A stretch of DNA of 64,000 nucleotides from F23-B02 sp963625685 (GTDB lineage: Bacteria; Bacillota; Clostridia; Oscillospirales; Oscillospiraceae), in the NCBI GenBank assembly GCA_963625685.1, contig CAVFTR010000010.1:1-64000 (forward strand), given 5' to 3'. The position numbers and the translations under genes were made by a program. This document shows, one piece after another, positions 42,088-50,789 of this stretch (position 1 is its first letter; every line of letters starts with the position of its first letter). A model generated the notes under the pieces. The model saw only the letters and a list, made by a program, of their open reading frames with translations, ran no database searches and was not told the DNA's origin.

Positions 42088-43251
42088 TCACTTTATATGG
42101 TTTACAACATCCGCCCACTGCTTTGTGCGTGTGTACAGGGACTCGAGAATAGCATATTCTCTTGTGGTATGATTCCACTCGCCCTGGATGCCGCAGCTGC
42201 ACAGGGACGGCACGCCGGCTATTACGGCGTAGGCCGCATCCGAGGAGCCGCCGATATGCTTGAGCGGGAAGTCGCCGAAGCCGTCCTCCACGCAGATATC
42301 GTGGACCTTCCGGTACAGTTCCATGACGCTCTCGGTGCACTCAAAGGGCAGCATCTCCATCTGATATTCCATGGTGGTCGTCGTGCCTTCGATATAGGTC
42401 TTCGCCGCAATCTCCTCGATCTTTTTCTTTACCTTCTGCATTTCTTCGACAGAGGTCGCGCGCACGTCAAACGTCGCCTCCGCGTGGGCCGGAAACGCGC
42501 CGAAGTTCGTGCCGCCGTGGATGACGTCGACGCAGACCGTGGTGCCGACGTCGAGATTCGTAAGTGCCTGAATATCGCTGACCTTTCTGCACAGCTCTGC
42601 GATCGCGTTTCTGCCGCGTGCAAAGTCGTTTCCGGCATGTGCAGAGACGCCCTCGACATACAGCGCCACCTCGGTCTTGCCCTTACGGGAAACACAGAGG
42701 TCGCCGCCAGGCAGACCGGTTTCCATATTGAGCATGAACTCGCCGCCGCGGCAGAATTCCTCGAACTGAGCCGCGGTATTGCCGTACTTGTGCAGCTTCT
42801 CTTCATCGGGAGCAAAGCAGATCTTGAGCGGACGGCCCTCATAGCCGATCTCCTTGAGTGCCTTGCAGACATACAGCGCGATAACGATGCCGCCTTTCAT
42901 ATCCAGAACGCCGGGGCCGTGGACCTTGCCCTCCTCGTCGATCTCGAAGCCGCAGGGGAAGGAGCCGGGTTTGTGAACGGTATCCATGTGGCCGCCGAAT
43001 ATGATGGGCTTGCCCGGACGGTCCTCTCCGAGGATGCCGGTGAGCATGTCGCCGCTTTCATCCGTGCCGACATCGCTCAGCCTGCAGCTGAAGCCGACTT
43101 CCTCGAACAGTTCCATAAGCATCCTGCCCATGGCGCGCACATCCTCCGGGGCGCTGTGGTAGCTCTCCTGCAGGATGACCCTGCGGTAGGTCTCAAGCAT
43201 CTCCTCTCTGTGGGACTCGACATATGCGTTTATTTTTTCAAGATCAGTCAT
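42088..43251 (-). CDS. M20-family metallopeptidase (CPG2/ArgE-like)
   Basis: A 387-aa zinc peptidase or aminoacylase. Metal and active-site motifs are FGGHMDTVHKPG (about 86-97), GPGVLDMKGG (about 112-121), the Glu pair in FAPDEEKLH, NMETG and the C-terminal HIGGSSDA. Family members cut C-terminal glutamate, N-acyl amino acids or dipeptides. It is the last gene of the glycyl radical cluster, where it could release an amino acid from a conjugate before or after uptake. The start ATG 43251 is preceded by GGAGGAAAACGCA. Exact substrate unknown. Confidence 0.85.
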   Translation of the reverse strand: MTDLEKINAYVESHREEMLETYRRVILQESYHSAPEDVRAMGRMLMELFEEVGFSCRLSDVGTDESGDMLTGILGEDRPGKPIIFGGHMDTVHKPGSFPCGFEIDEEGKVHGPGVLDMKGGIVIALYVCKALKEIGYEGRPLKICFAPDEEKLHKYGNTAAQFEEFCRGGEFMLNMETGLPGGDLCVSRKGKTEVALYVEGVSAHAGNDFARGRNAIAELCRKVSDIQALTNLDVGTTVCVDVIHGGTNFGAFPAHAEATFDVRATSVEEMQKVKKKIEEIAAKTYIEGTTTTMEYQMEMLPFECTESVMELYRKVHDICVEDGFGDFPLKHIGGSSDAAYAVIAGVPSLCSCGIQGEWNHTTREYAILESLYTRTKQWADVVNHIK

Positions 43252-43281
43252 TGCGTTTTCCTCCTTCTATTGTAATTGATA

Positions 43282-44466
43282 TTACAGTATCTTTGAGATA
43301 AAATTCGCCAGCACGACGGAAAGCAGGGTAACATTCGTAAAGCCGGCGATGACATAGGCCGTTCCGAGCTTTTCGGAAATATGATCGCGTTCTGCATCGG
43401 TCTTGCCGACAGCGATGGCGATCTCGTCGGAAATCAGCTGCGTACCTGGATAACCGATCATCTGGCACATTGCAATGCCCAGTGAAAGGCTTTTTGAACC
43501 GCATATCCTCCACAGCGGAGTAAAGCGGAAGGCCAGGACCAGGATGATCATGACGAACGCAAATATAACGAGCGCGTTGAAACCGATGACAGGGATCTCC
43601 GAAATGTCGATTTTCGCCAGCGAAGGGATCATAGTGATCATGGTAAGGAAGCTGAAGAAGCCGACCGACTTCGAGTTGTCTCTCAGGAAGTGGCTGGGGA
43701 CGAGGCCCAAATTCCTTGCCGCGATGCCGAGGATCATGCTCCACATCGTCTGGCCGATCCATCCGTTGGTGGCGTTGCCCAGAAGATACGCCAGGAAAAC
43801 GAGCGTACCCGCGATCGCAAGGCAGACAAAGTTGCTGTAAAAGTGTATGTGCTTCTGCCAGAACAGCAGCTTCTCCTCGCCCTTTTCGGATTTGGACTCG
43901 GTTTCCGCGCTGTGATCCCGCTTGCTGTACTCCTCCATCAGCTGATTTGCGTACTTAAGGCCGCCGTTGGAGGCAGGGAGCGTGGCGACAAGCTTCTGCG
44001 TGGCATAGATGAACGTAGCCAGCGCCGCGCAAGTCGGAAGTCCGACGTTTTCGGCCGCCGTCACCATGGTATTTGCCGCGACGACGCCGCCGGCGATTAC
44101 CGGCATGCTGACGAGGGCCGACTCTCTTCCGATGATCGGAATAGCTATCGCGCAGCCCAGCACCGCCAGAAGCAGAGAGATCGTCGCCGTGAGAACGGTG
44201 CGCCATTCTTTTTTGAGCTCCGCCAGGCCGACGCTGCTGCCCATATCGACAAGGAGAAATTGCAGTCCTATTCCGGTCACGTAGGTCAGGTTTGCGGTAG
44301 TACAGATATCGTCGGGGATAGCATGGGTCAGAAACAGGACCAGAAAAGTCGCCATGATGACAAACATCGTAGACACTTTTGCCTTCGTCAGCACCCCGAT
44401 GATATCTCCGAAGGCGAATACCAGCAGGATGATGAACAGGGCTCCAAACGTTGTCAGATTCGTCAT
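43282..44466 (-). CDS. Multi-pass membrane transporter of uncertain family
   Basis: A 394-aa protein with about 10-11 hydrophobic helices in two halves joined by a charged cytoplasmic loop near residues 185-205. A segment LQFLLVDMGSSVGLAELKK and the later AGGVVAANTMVTAAENVGLP are somewhat like the ESS/GltS-type and related carboxylate transporters, but I cannot place it securely. Position between the M20 peptidase and YjiG suggests it brings in the pathway substrate or exports a product. Ribosome site AGAGGATAAAG. Confidence 0.6.
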   Translation of the reverse strand: MTNLTTFGALFIILLVFAFGDIIGVLTKAKVSTMFVIMATFLVLFLTHAIPDDICTTANLTYVTGIGLQFLLVDMGSSVGLAELKKEWRTVLTATISLLLAVLGCAIAIPIIGRESALVSMPVIAGGVVAANTMVTAAENVGLPTCAALATFIYATQKLVATLPASNGGLKYANQLMEEYSKRDHSAETESKSEKGEEKLLFWQKHIHFYSNFVCLAIAGTLVFLAYLLGNATNGWIGQTMWSMILGIAARNLGLVPSHFLRDNSKSVGFFSFLTMITMIPSLAKIDISEIPVIGFNALVIFAFVMIILVLAFRFTPLWRICGSKSLSLGIAMCQMIGYPGTQLISDEIAIAVGKTDAERDHISEKLGTAYVIAGFTNVTLLSVVLANFISKIL

Positions 44467-44504
44467 ATCTTTATCCTCTGAATCAGTTGCTCTGTGCTTT
44501 TATC

Positions 44505-44993
44505 TTACATAAGGCCCATAAGGACAAGGATGAGCCGCATCAGCAGCATGCCGATAACGGAATCGAAGATCGGGACGAGGAGCATCAGCGGCTGCCTCTT
44601 GGACTCGACGCCGCAGACCAGAACTATTCTGGAGAAGTGGCCGATCAGTGTGCCCATCAGCATGCAGGGAATGATCAGGATCGTACACTGTGCAGCGGTC
44701 AGAATGCCCTCACCGAACAGCGAGGCAGCTGCGGCAGCGCCGGCAGCCTTGGAGAAGAACGCCGACAGCAGAACGGCCGAGGCCTCGCCGGGAAGTCCGA
44801 ACACGCGCATAACAGGTCCAAAAACTACGGCCAGAATGTCCATAAGGCCGGTCAGGGTCAGAAACTGCATGACGACATAGCCGAGGATCATGGAAGGAAG
44901 AACAGTCTCGACGCCGATGTAGAAGCCTCTCTTCGCGCCGCCGAGGAAAACGTCGATAATGGGTTTTTTCTTGGTGTTTGCAGCTTCAGACAT
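44505..44993 (-). CDS. YjiG-like membrane protein (nucleoside recognition/Gate domain)
   Basis: A 162-aa membrane protein with about four or five hydrophobic helices, including a long Ala-rich segment near residues 75-95. It matches the Gate/nucleoside-recognition domain proteins of the YjiG type. In E. coli yjiG and yjiH stand next to iadA, an isoaspartyl dipeptidase; here the same pair stands with an M20 peptidase, which supports a joint role in moving peptide-like or amino acid substrates. It starts 2 bases after the YjiH stop, so it is coupled. Confidence 0.72.
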   Translation of the reverse strand: MSEAANTKKKPIIDVFLGGAKRGFYIGVETVLPSMILGYVVMQFLTLTGLMDILAVVFGPVMRVFGLPGEASAVLLSAFFSKAAGAAAAASLFGEGILTAAQCTILIIPCMLMGTLIGHFSRIVLVCGVESKRQPLMLLVPIFDSVIGMLLMRLILVLMGLM

Positions 44994-44995
44994 GA

Positions 44996-45631
44996 TTAAG
45001 CCTCCTTATTTTTCTTCTCTTCGAGAGTCAGGACAAGTCTTACAAGGTTCGCGCCCAGTATTTTGCAGAAGAACAGGACGACGATAACGGGACCGGCGGC
45101 GAAGAGGATGATGGGAAGCAGCGCCGCCTGCGTGTTCATGGTGTTGAGAACGACCGCTGAACCGGCATACTGATATGCCGCGAAAATGGCGCGTTCCTTC
45201 TCGGTGAGCTTGCCTTCGTTGTAGAGGTCTCTGGTCATGACAGAGCCGACGTCGGAGCTGGTAAAGGAGGAAACGAATGCGATGCCGCACTCACCGGGGA
45301 TACCGAGCACCGGCCTGAGGATGGGGGTGAAGAGCTTGACGCCGGCGTCAATGGCTCCCAGCTGGGTGACGACGTCGATGATGGCGACTGCAAAGGCGAT
45401 CGCGGGGATCAGGCTGAGCGCCTGCATCATACCCTCTCTTGCGCCTGCGCCGCCCTTGCCGATGAAGTTCTGTCCGCTCTCACCTATCGTTCCCCAGGAG
45501 CCGACCAGGTTGGAGAAGTCCAGAGCCTGCAGCGGGCCGTCGACATTTTTCAGAACGCCCGAGAACATGATACAAAGGACGAGCAGCGCCAGCCAGCCTT
45601 TGATGCCTACTTTGTTTTCTTTCTGTTCCAT
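44996..45631 (-). CDS. YjiH-like membrane protein (nucleoside recognition/Gate domain)
   Basis: A 211-aa membrane protein with five or so hydrophobic helices and the Gate-domain segments 'GECGIAFVSSFTSSDVGSV' and NTMNTQAALLPIILFAAGP. Partner of the YjiG-like protein just downstream; together they should form one membrane system. The start ATG 45631 is 6 bases from GAGG; a longer frame to 45700 lacks a site. It lies 94 bases after the activase gene within the glycyl radical cluster. Confidence 0.72.
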   Translation of the reverse strand: MEQKENKVGIKGWLALLVLCIMFSGVLKNVDGPLQALDFSNLVGSWGTIGESGQNFIGKGGAGAREGMMQALSLIPAIAFAVAIIDVVTQLGAIDAGVKLFTPILRPVLGIPGECGIAFVSSFTSSDVGSVMTRDLYNEGKLTEKERAIFAAYQYAGSAVVLNTMNTQAALLPIILFAAGPVIVVLFFCKILGANLVRLVLTLEEKKNKEA

Positions 45632-45725
45632 AGTGTACCTCAATCCTTTTTTATTATAATCATTTACACTTAACGCTGCCGCAGGCGGAAGCGCTTGCAT
45701 ACAGTTTTTCCGACGGAGGGAGTTC

Positions 45726-46622
45726 TCAGCGGAAATCCGCGAGCTCGACTCCCTCTTCCGCGACGATCTTCCTTAAATGCTCCATCTCCTCGGCGGAGGG
45801 ACGGTAGAACTGCTCGCTCCGGTATGGCCGGCCTATCGCTTCGTACTTTATCATCCCGAAGCTGTGATACGGCAGGAGCTCCATCCTCGCCTTCGGGATA
45901 TTGGCATGCACGAACGCGGCGGAGCGGCGGATATTGTCCTCGTCATTATTTACGCCGCCGATTACCGGGATGCGTATCACGGCCTCGCCAGGCAGCTTTT
46001 CGAGTCTTTTCATGTTCTCCAGTATCTTTTCATTGGCAAGGCCCGTATATTTTTTGTGGACCGCGCTGTCGATATGCTTGAGATCCATGAAGATCAGGTC
46101 CATCCGCTCCAGTGACTGCCTGACCGTCTCGAACTCGAAATATCCGCTGGTCTCGATCGTCATGCCGTAGCCCATGTCGTATATATGCTCTGTCAGATAG
46201 TTCAGAAATTCCGGCTGACCGGTGGCTTCGCCGCCCGAAAAGGTGATGCCGCCGCCGCTCATTGCGTAGAACAGGCGGTGCTTCTGAACAGACTCCAGTA
46301 TCTCATCGGCGTCGACCTCATACACCATAAAGCAGCGTGCATTTGTCGGGCAGACCTCGGTGCACCTGCCGCAGGCAATGCATTTATCGCGCTTCTCGTT
46401 GAGGTTTATGCCTATGCCCTGCGGGCACACGGCCGCGCATTTGCCGCAGCCGATGCACTTGCGCTGATGCCAGCCGACCAGCGCTCTGCGGCTGAAGCCC
46501 TCGGGATTTGAGCACCATTTGCAGCGGAGCGGGCATCCGGCGAGAAATATGGTCGTCCGGATGCCGTTTCCGTCGTTGACGGAAAAGGGCTGCAGCTGCA
46601 TTACATAGCCTTTTACGCTCAT
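45726..46622 (-). CDS. Glycyl radical enzyme activating protein (radical SAM)
   Basis: A 298-aa radical SAM enzyme that makes the glycyl radical on its partner. It has the CxxxCxxC cluster in FLAGCPLRCKWCSNPEG (about residues 26-42) and an insert with two more 4Fe-4S sites (CIGCGKCAAVCP and CIACGRCTEVCP). These ferredoxin-like inserts are typical of activases for enzymes other than pyruvate formate-lyase. GGGITFSGGEATGQPEF is the SAM-binding segment. It overlaps the stop of the partner gene by one base (TGATG), so both are made together. Confidence 0.93.
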   Translation of the reverse strand: MSVKGYVMQLQPFSVNDGNGIRTTIFLAGCPLRCKWCSNPEGFSRRALVGWHQRKCIGCGKCAAVCPQGIGINLNEKRDKCIACGRCTEVCPTNARCFMVYEVDADEILESVQKHRLFYAMSGGGITFSGGEATGQPEFLNYLTEHIYDMGYGMTIETSGYFEFETVRQSLERMDLIFMDLKHIDSAVHKKYTGLANEKILENMKRLEKLPGEAVIRIPVIGGVNNDEDNIRRSAAFVHANIPKARMELLPYHSFGMIKYEAIGRPYRSEQFYRPSAEEMEHLRKIVAEEGVELADFR

Positions 46623-48994
46623 CAGAACTCTCCGTGCGCGTTTCTTGCCATGATGGAATCCTGCATTTCCCTGGAGAGATTAGTGAACTGTGCCGAGTAG
46701 CCGGCGACGCGGACCAGAAGGCTCCTGTATTTCTCGGGGTTTTTCTGTGCGTCGGCCAGCACCTCGTTGGAGATGCAGTTGAACTGCACATGGAAGCCGC
46801 CGAGCGCGAAATACGACTGGAGCATCGCGCCCAGATTCGCGCGGCCTCTCCTGGTCGCGACAAGATCGTGATTGAGCCGCAGGTTCAGCAGAGTTCCGCC
46901 GCTGTGGATATCGTGCTCCATCTTCGCGGCGCTGCGAAGCGCTGCAAGGCAGGTCGATGTGTCCGAGCCGGTGTAGGGCGAAACGCCCTCGTTGATCGGA
47001 TCCCTTGCGCGGCGGCCGTCCGGAGTCGCTCCCAGCACCTTGCCGGTAGGCAGGTAGTTGGAGATGCCCATGAAGGCCGTCACGAAGTGATTGCCGTACA
47101 GGTCCTTATAGCCGGTGACCTCCGAATAGAAGAACTCCTCCAGCAGCCTCGCGATGGAATCGACGTAATCGTCGTCGTTGCCGTACTTGGGGCAGGCCAG
47201 CGCCTCCTGTCTGAGCTGCTCATAGCCCTCCCAATTGGCGTCGATCGCATCAATGATGTCCGAAAGCGTATATTTCTTTTCTTCAAAAACGAGTTTTTTG
47301 ATGACCGCCAGAGCGTTTGCGGTAACTGACAGACCGACGCCGGTGAACACGGGCCCGATATTGTACTTTGCTCCGCCGTCCACAAGATCCCTGCCGTTTT
47401 TCATGCAGTACTCGTTGCATACGGACATGAACGGACGGTGGCCGATCTCTCTGTGTATCTCCTGTGCGGTGACAAGAGAGATGACGCCCTGCTTTACAAG
47501 ATAGCCGAACTGCTTTTTCCATGCCTCGACGATCTCGTCAACGGACGTAAAGGTCCTGGGATCCTTTTCGGGAACGGATACCTGCTCGTTTGACAGGCGG
47601 CTCCTTCCTTCGTTGAGCGCAAACTCAAGAGCGGCGGCAAAGCTGATGCTCGCAGCGGAGGTCCACTGGAAGGTCTTTCTGGAGTGGGGCACGACACAGC
47701 CGCAGTTGTTCCAGTCCTTCGCGTCCTTTGGCTCGTAGCCGAGGTTTGAAAGCATCTGGTAGCCCGTGCGGTCGCCGTGGATCGCGGGGAAGCCGCAGCC
47801 GGTGGATACGAGCTCCGTGACTGCCTCCATGAACTCGGGCGGGCAGTCAGGATGGATACGGCAGCTGAGCGTGGGCTGATGCGTCATGCACTCTCTGGTC
47901 GCCTGAAGCGCCATATAGGATATCGTGTTGGTCGCATCCGTGCCGTCGACCTTTGTGCCGCCGATCGTCAGGTTCTCGAAGTTTGTATAACCGGCGAAGA
48001 AGCCGGCGGTGTTCTTGGAAATGGTCCAGGCCCACTCGGAATACTTCAGCCACAGGCACTCGACATACTCGAGTGCTGAATCGTAATCGATCCTTCCGGC
48101 CTTCAGGTCCGCCTCGTAATAGGGATACATATACTGGTCAAAGCGGCCGGGGTTCCATGCCAGGGGATTTTCGGAAATGATGCCGCCCAGCTGTACGAAC
48201 CACACGAACTGTATCGCCTCGCGGAAGCTCTTTGGCGGGTTTGCGGGAACAGCGGCGCATATCCGCGCTATCTCCCCGAGCTCGGCCTTTCTCTTCGGGT
48301 CGTTCTCGGCAGCGGCCATTTCCGCCGCCTTTTCGGAATAACGGCGGCCGAGCGCCATCATGCCGTCGGCGATCAGGATAGCCGATCTGTAGAAATCTAT
48401 CTTCTTTTTCTCCTCGGGGATAGCCTCGTTAAGGCCGCTTATATATTCCTCGGCCTCCTTTTTGATGCCCGCGTAGCCCTTCGGCAGCAGCACGTCGATA
48501 TAGTCGGCGGATATCTCGCCAATGCCGTTTCTCCACTTGGAGTCGGTGTCAAGAAATCCGGTATCGACGCCGATCTTCCTGGTCGCCTCTGAGGTGCGCG
48601 CAAGGAAGGCTTCCTCGACGCTTTTGCCCTTCCAGTAGGGGAAGATGTTCTCGCGTATAAATTTTGTCTGCTCGGGCGTTACATCGTACGGGTCCTGTCC
48701 CCTCTCCGGGAACGTGTCGATCTCGTCATTGATCCACAGCCAGCCGAATTCCGGCGTCAGGATCGCACATTTGCGGTATTCGCCGCTCGTGCCGACGACG
48801 AGCTCGCCCTCCCATATATTCACCGACAGCTCATTGCAGGTGTCCTTGAAGGCCTGTGCGACACGTATAATGTGAGGAAGTCCTTCGGTCCTCTGAAAGG
48901 ATTTCGTCCAGCTCCACGCTCTTTCGTAAGAGATATGCGGCTTTGTATTGACATAATTTTGACGGATCTTTTCCACTCTTTCCGTGATGGCCAT
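46622..48994 (-). CDS. Glycyl radical enzyme of unknown substrate (PFL-like fold)
   Basis: A 790-aa oxygen-sensitive radical enzyme. The radical loop RVAGYSAQF holds Gly765 near the C terminus. The thiyl cysteine is Cys433 in NNCGCVVPHS; a second Cys is at 431. Glycerol, propanediol and hydroxyproline dehydratases, the arylacetate decarboxylases and choline TMA-lyase carry Cys-x-Glu there, whereas this enzyme has Val435. So it is unlikely to be a standard member of those groups, and pyruvate formate-lyase (Cys-Cys) does not fit either. The cluster with transporters and an M20 peptidase points to an amino acid-like or carboxylate substrate. The start is ATG 48994 after AAAGGAAG; the frame to 49078 crosses the operator. 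Confidence 0.9.
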   Translation of the reverse strand: MAITERVEKIRQNYVNTKPHISYERAWSWTKSFQRTEGLPHIIRVAQAFKDTCNELSVNIWEGELVVGTSGEYRKCAILTPEFGWLWINDEIDTFPERGQDPYDVTPEQTKFIRENIFPYWKGKSVEEAFLARTSEATRKIGVDTGFLDTDSKWRNGIGEISADYIDVLLPKGYAGIKKEAEEYISGLNEAIPEEKKKIDFYRSAILIADGMMALGRRYSEKAAEMAAAENDPKRKAELGEIARICAAVPANPPKSFREAIQFVWFVQLGGIISENPLAWNPGRFDQYMYPYYEADLKAGRIDYDSALEYVECLWLKYSEWAWTISKNTAGFFAGYTNFENLTIGGTKVDGTDATNTISYMALQATRECMTHQPTLSCRIHPDCPPEFMEAVTELVSTGCGFPAIHGDRTGYQMLSNLGYEPKDAKDWNNCGCVVPHSRKTFQWTSAASISFAAALEFALNEGRSRLSNEQVSVPEKDPRTFTSVDEIVEAWKKQFGYLVKQGVISLVTAQEIHREIGHRPFMSVCNEYCMKNGRDLVDGGAKYNIGPVFTGVGLSVTANALAVIKKLVFEEKKYTLSDIIDAIDANWEGYEQLRQEALACPKYGNDDDYVDSIARLLEEFFYSEVTGYKDLYGNHFVTAFMGISNYLPTGKVLGATPDGRRARDPINEGVSPYTGSDTSTCLAALRSAAKMEHDIHSGGTLLNLRLNHDLVATRRGRANLGAMLQSYFALGGFHVQFNCISNEVLADAQKNPEKYRSLLVRVAGYSAQFTNLSREMQDSIMARNAHGEF

Positions 48995-49035
48995 TTTCGT
49001 TCTTCCTTTCCTGATCAAATAATGATCCCATTCTC

Positions 49036-49080
49036 GGTTGTGCAGAAACCGCGCTTTTTTGTGCGTTATATTGCACAACC
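49036..49080. promoter_or_regulatory. Candidate operator of the glycyl radical cluster
   Basis: TTGTGC-N8-GCACAA (49059-49078) is a perfect inverted repeat over the predicted transcription start; a third half-site TTGTGC lies at 49038-49043. A single TTGTGC also lies at 49936-49941 near the regulator promoter. The XRE-cupin protein is the obvious candidate to bind it. Confidence 0.55.
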
Positions 49081-49109
49081 AACATACTGCATCGTCATAA
49101 ATAAGTCAA
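49081..49109 (-). promoter_or_regulatory. Promoter of the glycyl radical enzyme gene
   Basis: On the minus strand TTGACT (49104-49109) and TATGTT (49081-49086) with a 17-base spacer. The start site would fall inside the inverted repeat just below it. Confidence 0.6.
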
Positions 49110-49270
49110 GCTGCTTTTCGATCTCTTTGATAATTTTAGGTAATACTAACATATGTGAAGTAGGCAATTTGGTGAAATTGACATATCAGGGCATAATAAA
49201 ACCGGGGCCGCAGCGGAAATTTCTGTGCAGTCCCGGCTATATTCCGGTGCAGTATAGTGTTCAGATTTGC

Positions 49271-49837
49271 TTAGTCCTTATAAACCACGATGTTGACCAG
49301 CGTCGTCGTTTTATCGCTCGAATTGTGGTACATATGGGGCTGATCGGCTGCGAAGGAGATCGCGCTGCCGGGCTGTACCTCATACTTCTGTGCACCGACG
49401 AACAGCTCCAGTGTGCCCCCGAAGACGATCAGATATTCCATCGTACCTGCGGCGTGAGGCTCCGAGCTGCTGGAGGCGCCGGGGTCGAGCTCGATGTAAA
49501 GCATCTCAAAGGGCCTGTCTGCGCTGACGGGGAAATAGGGATACAGGCGCATGAGCTTATCCTCGCTCTGCATCATGTCGACATTTTCCTTGCCGACGAG
49601 CATGACGCTTTCCTGGCCGTGCTCGATCAGGGATGTGAACGGAACATGCAGGCCGGACGCGATCTTCCAGAGAGTAGAAACAGACGTATTGGTCTCAGCG
49701 CGCTCTATCTGGCCGATCATGCTCTTGCTGACTCCTGAAAGTGCGGCGAGCTGATCCATGCTTAGCTTCTGCCTCTCACGGAAGGTTTTCAAGTTGTGTG
49801 CGATGATCCCACAGACATAATCTGCATTTTCTTTCAT
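49271..49837 (-). CDS. XRE-family transcriptional regulator with cupin domain
   Basis: A 188-aa regulator with an N-terminal HTH_3 domain (about residues 8-65; LSMDQLAALSGVSKSMIGQIE is the HTH) and a C-terminal cupin sensor with AAGTMEYLIVFGGTLELFVG and ADQPHMYHNSS. Proteins of this build usually sense small amino acids, polyamines or sugars and repress catabolic genes. It is first in the minus-strand cluster and has its own promoter. The substrate of the pathway is its likely inducer. Confidence 0.88.
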   Translation of the reverse strand: MKENADYVCGIIAHNLKTFRERQKLSMDQLAALSGVSKSMIGQIERAETNTSVSTLWKIASGLHVPFTSLIEHGQESVMLVGKENVDMMQSEDKLMRLYPYFPVSADRPFEMLYIELDPGASSSSEPHAAGTMEYLIVFGGTLELFVGAQKYEVQPGSAISFAADQPHMYHNSSDKTTTLVNIVVYKD

Positions 49838-49893
49838 TTCGGGGCTCCTTATGCGTTTGAAAATCGCGTTTTTTAGATTTTTGTTGATTTTTG

Positions 49894-49921
49894 ATTATAC
49901 CATATATCCGAGATAAATCAA
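49894..49921 (-). promoter_or_regulatory. Promoter of the XRE-cupin regulator gene
   Basis: On the minus strand TTGATT (49916-49921) and exact TATAAT (49894-49899) with a 16-base spacer. A TTGTGC half-site lies 14 bases upstream of the -35 box. Confidence 0.6.
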
Positions 49922-50026
49922 TAGTCAGCTGAGGCTTGTGCATTAAAAAAGGCATAAGGAGAACTGTTTTTCTCTGTGTAAATATTGGTTTTGCAGTAAA
50001 TATATGCCGCTGCTGTCCGTAAGAAG

Positions 50027-50067
50027 CGGCCATGCGTCAGCATCGCGCTGCTGCATGGCCGTTTTTT
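50027..50067. terminator. Strong hairpin after the CD1247-type gene
   Basis: CGGCCATGC / GCATGGCCG stem with an inner CAGC/GCTG pair. The T6 run is on the plus strand (50062-50067), while on the minus strand only CTTCTTA follows. It can end the minus-strand gene at 50075, but by its T run it looks more like a plus-strand terminator. Confidence 0.5.
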
Positions 50068-50074
50068 GTGCGTA

Positions 50075-50542
50075 TTACTTTTTCTCGTCGTCGGAGCCGG
50101 TGTCGAACTCGAGCTCCGCGTCGCATTTGGGACAGCGGATGGAGCCGAAATCGAGGTCCTCCTCGAAGACGGTTATCGTCTCGCCGCACTTGGGGCAGGT
50201 CACCTCGTACTCCTGCACATCGCCGCAGGAGGAGCAGCAGCCCGTGCACGGCGGCAGCTCGCCGTCGTCGTCCTCGTCCTCATAATCGGCGCCGCCGAAG
50301 CCGCAGCCGCAGTCGTCAGACTCGCCGATGCAGAGGTCCTCGAGGTATTCCATGTCCTCGTTTATGTCGTTGATGCTGTCGGAAAGGTCCTTGGCATGGG
50401 CGTCAACCGCCTCGATATCCCCGGCCATGGTCTCGAGCACATCGATCACGGCGAGCATGAGCTTGCCCTCGCTTGTACTGTCATTTATGCCGAGGCCGTC
50501 CGCAAGGCCCTTGAGATATGCTACTTTTTCACTTACTGTCAT
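50075..50542 (-). CDS. CD1247 N-terminal-domain protein with zinc ribbons
   Basis: A 155-aa protein. The N-terminal half (SEKVAYLKGLADGLGI and on to about residue 70) is helical and matches the CD1247 domain found across Clostridia. Then come an acidic, Cys-rich linker and a zinc ribbon pair in the C-terminal half (VTCPKCGETITVFEED and IRCPKCDAELEFD). The function is unknown; the neighbourhood efp-CD1247 is widespread, so a link to translation is a fair guess only. AAGGAG is 7 bases before the ATG. A copy of the dispersed element (copy B) forms its whole upstream region. Confidence 0.75.
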   Translation of the reverse strand: MTVSEKVAYLKGLADGLGINDSTSEGKLMLAVIDVLETMAGDIEAVDAHAKDLSDSINDINEDMEYLEDLCIGESDDCGCGFGGADYEDEDDDGELPPCTGCCSSCGDVQEYEVTCPKCGETITVFEEDLDFGSIRCPKCDAELEFDTGSDDEKK

Positions 50543-50564
50543 TAATTATCTCCTTTTTTGGCGG

Positions 50565-50789
50565 CGTCTTTTCGATGGCGCAGCCGCATTGTGCCGATAC
50601 GATCTTTGCGTTATCCCGACCGGCAGTTGCGGTGAAAACCGCGGCATAGAGTGCGGCGCAGTTTTTGAGATGCTGCATAAACATTGCATCGCACTCACGG
50701 GACGCGAAACGTTCTTATTTATGCCATTGTTTCGATACCGTGCCGCCGCAATGAACGTATAAATACAGCCTTAATACGCCTCTAAAAAA
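50565..50789 (-). repeat. Dispersed intergenic element, copy B (between efp and the CD1247 gene)
   Basis: On the minus strand it starts TTTTTTAGAGGCG, has GAAACAATGGCATAAA, TTTCGCGTCCCGTGAGTGC and ATGTTTATGC, and ends with CGAAAAGACGCCGCC. The first 100 bases match copy A very well. It differs from copies A and C in lacking the terminal hairpin, so it can run on into the next gene, whose ribosome site starts a few bases later. Confidence 0.65.
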
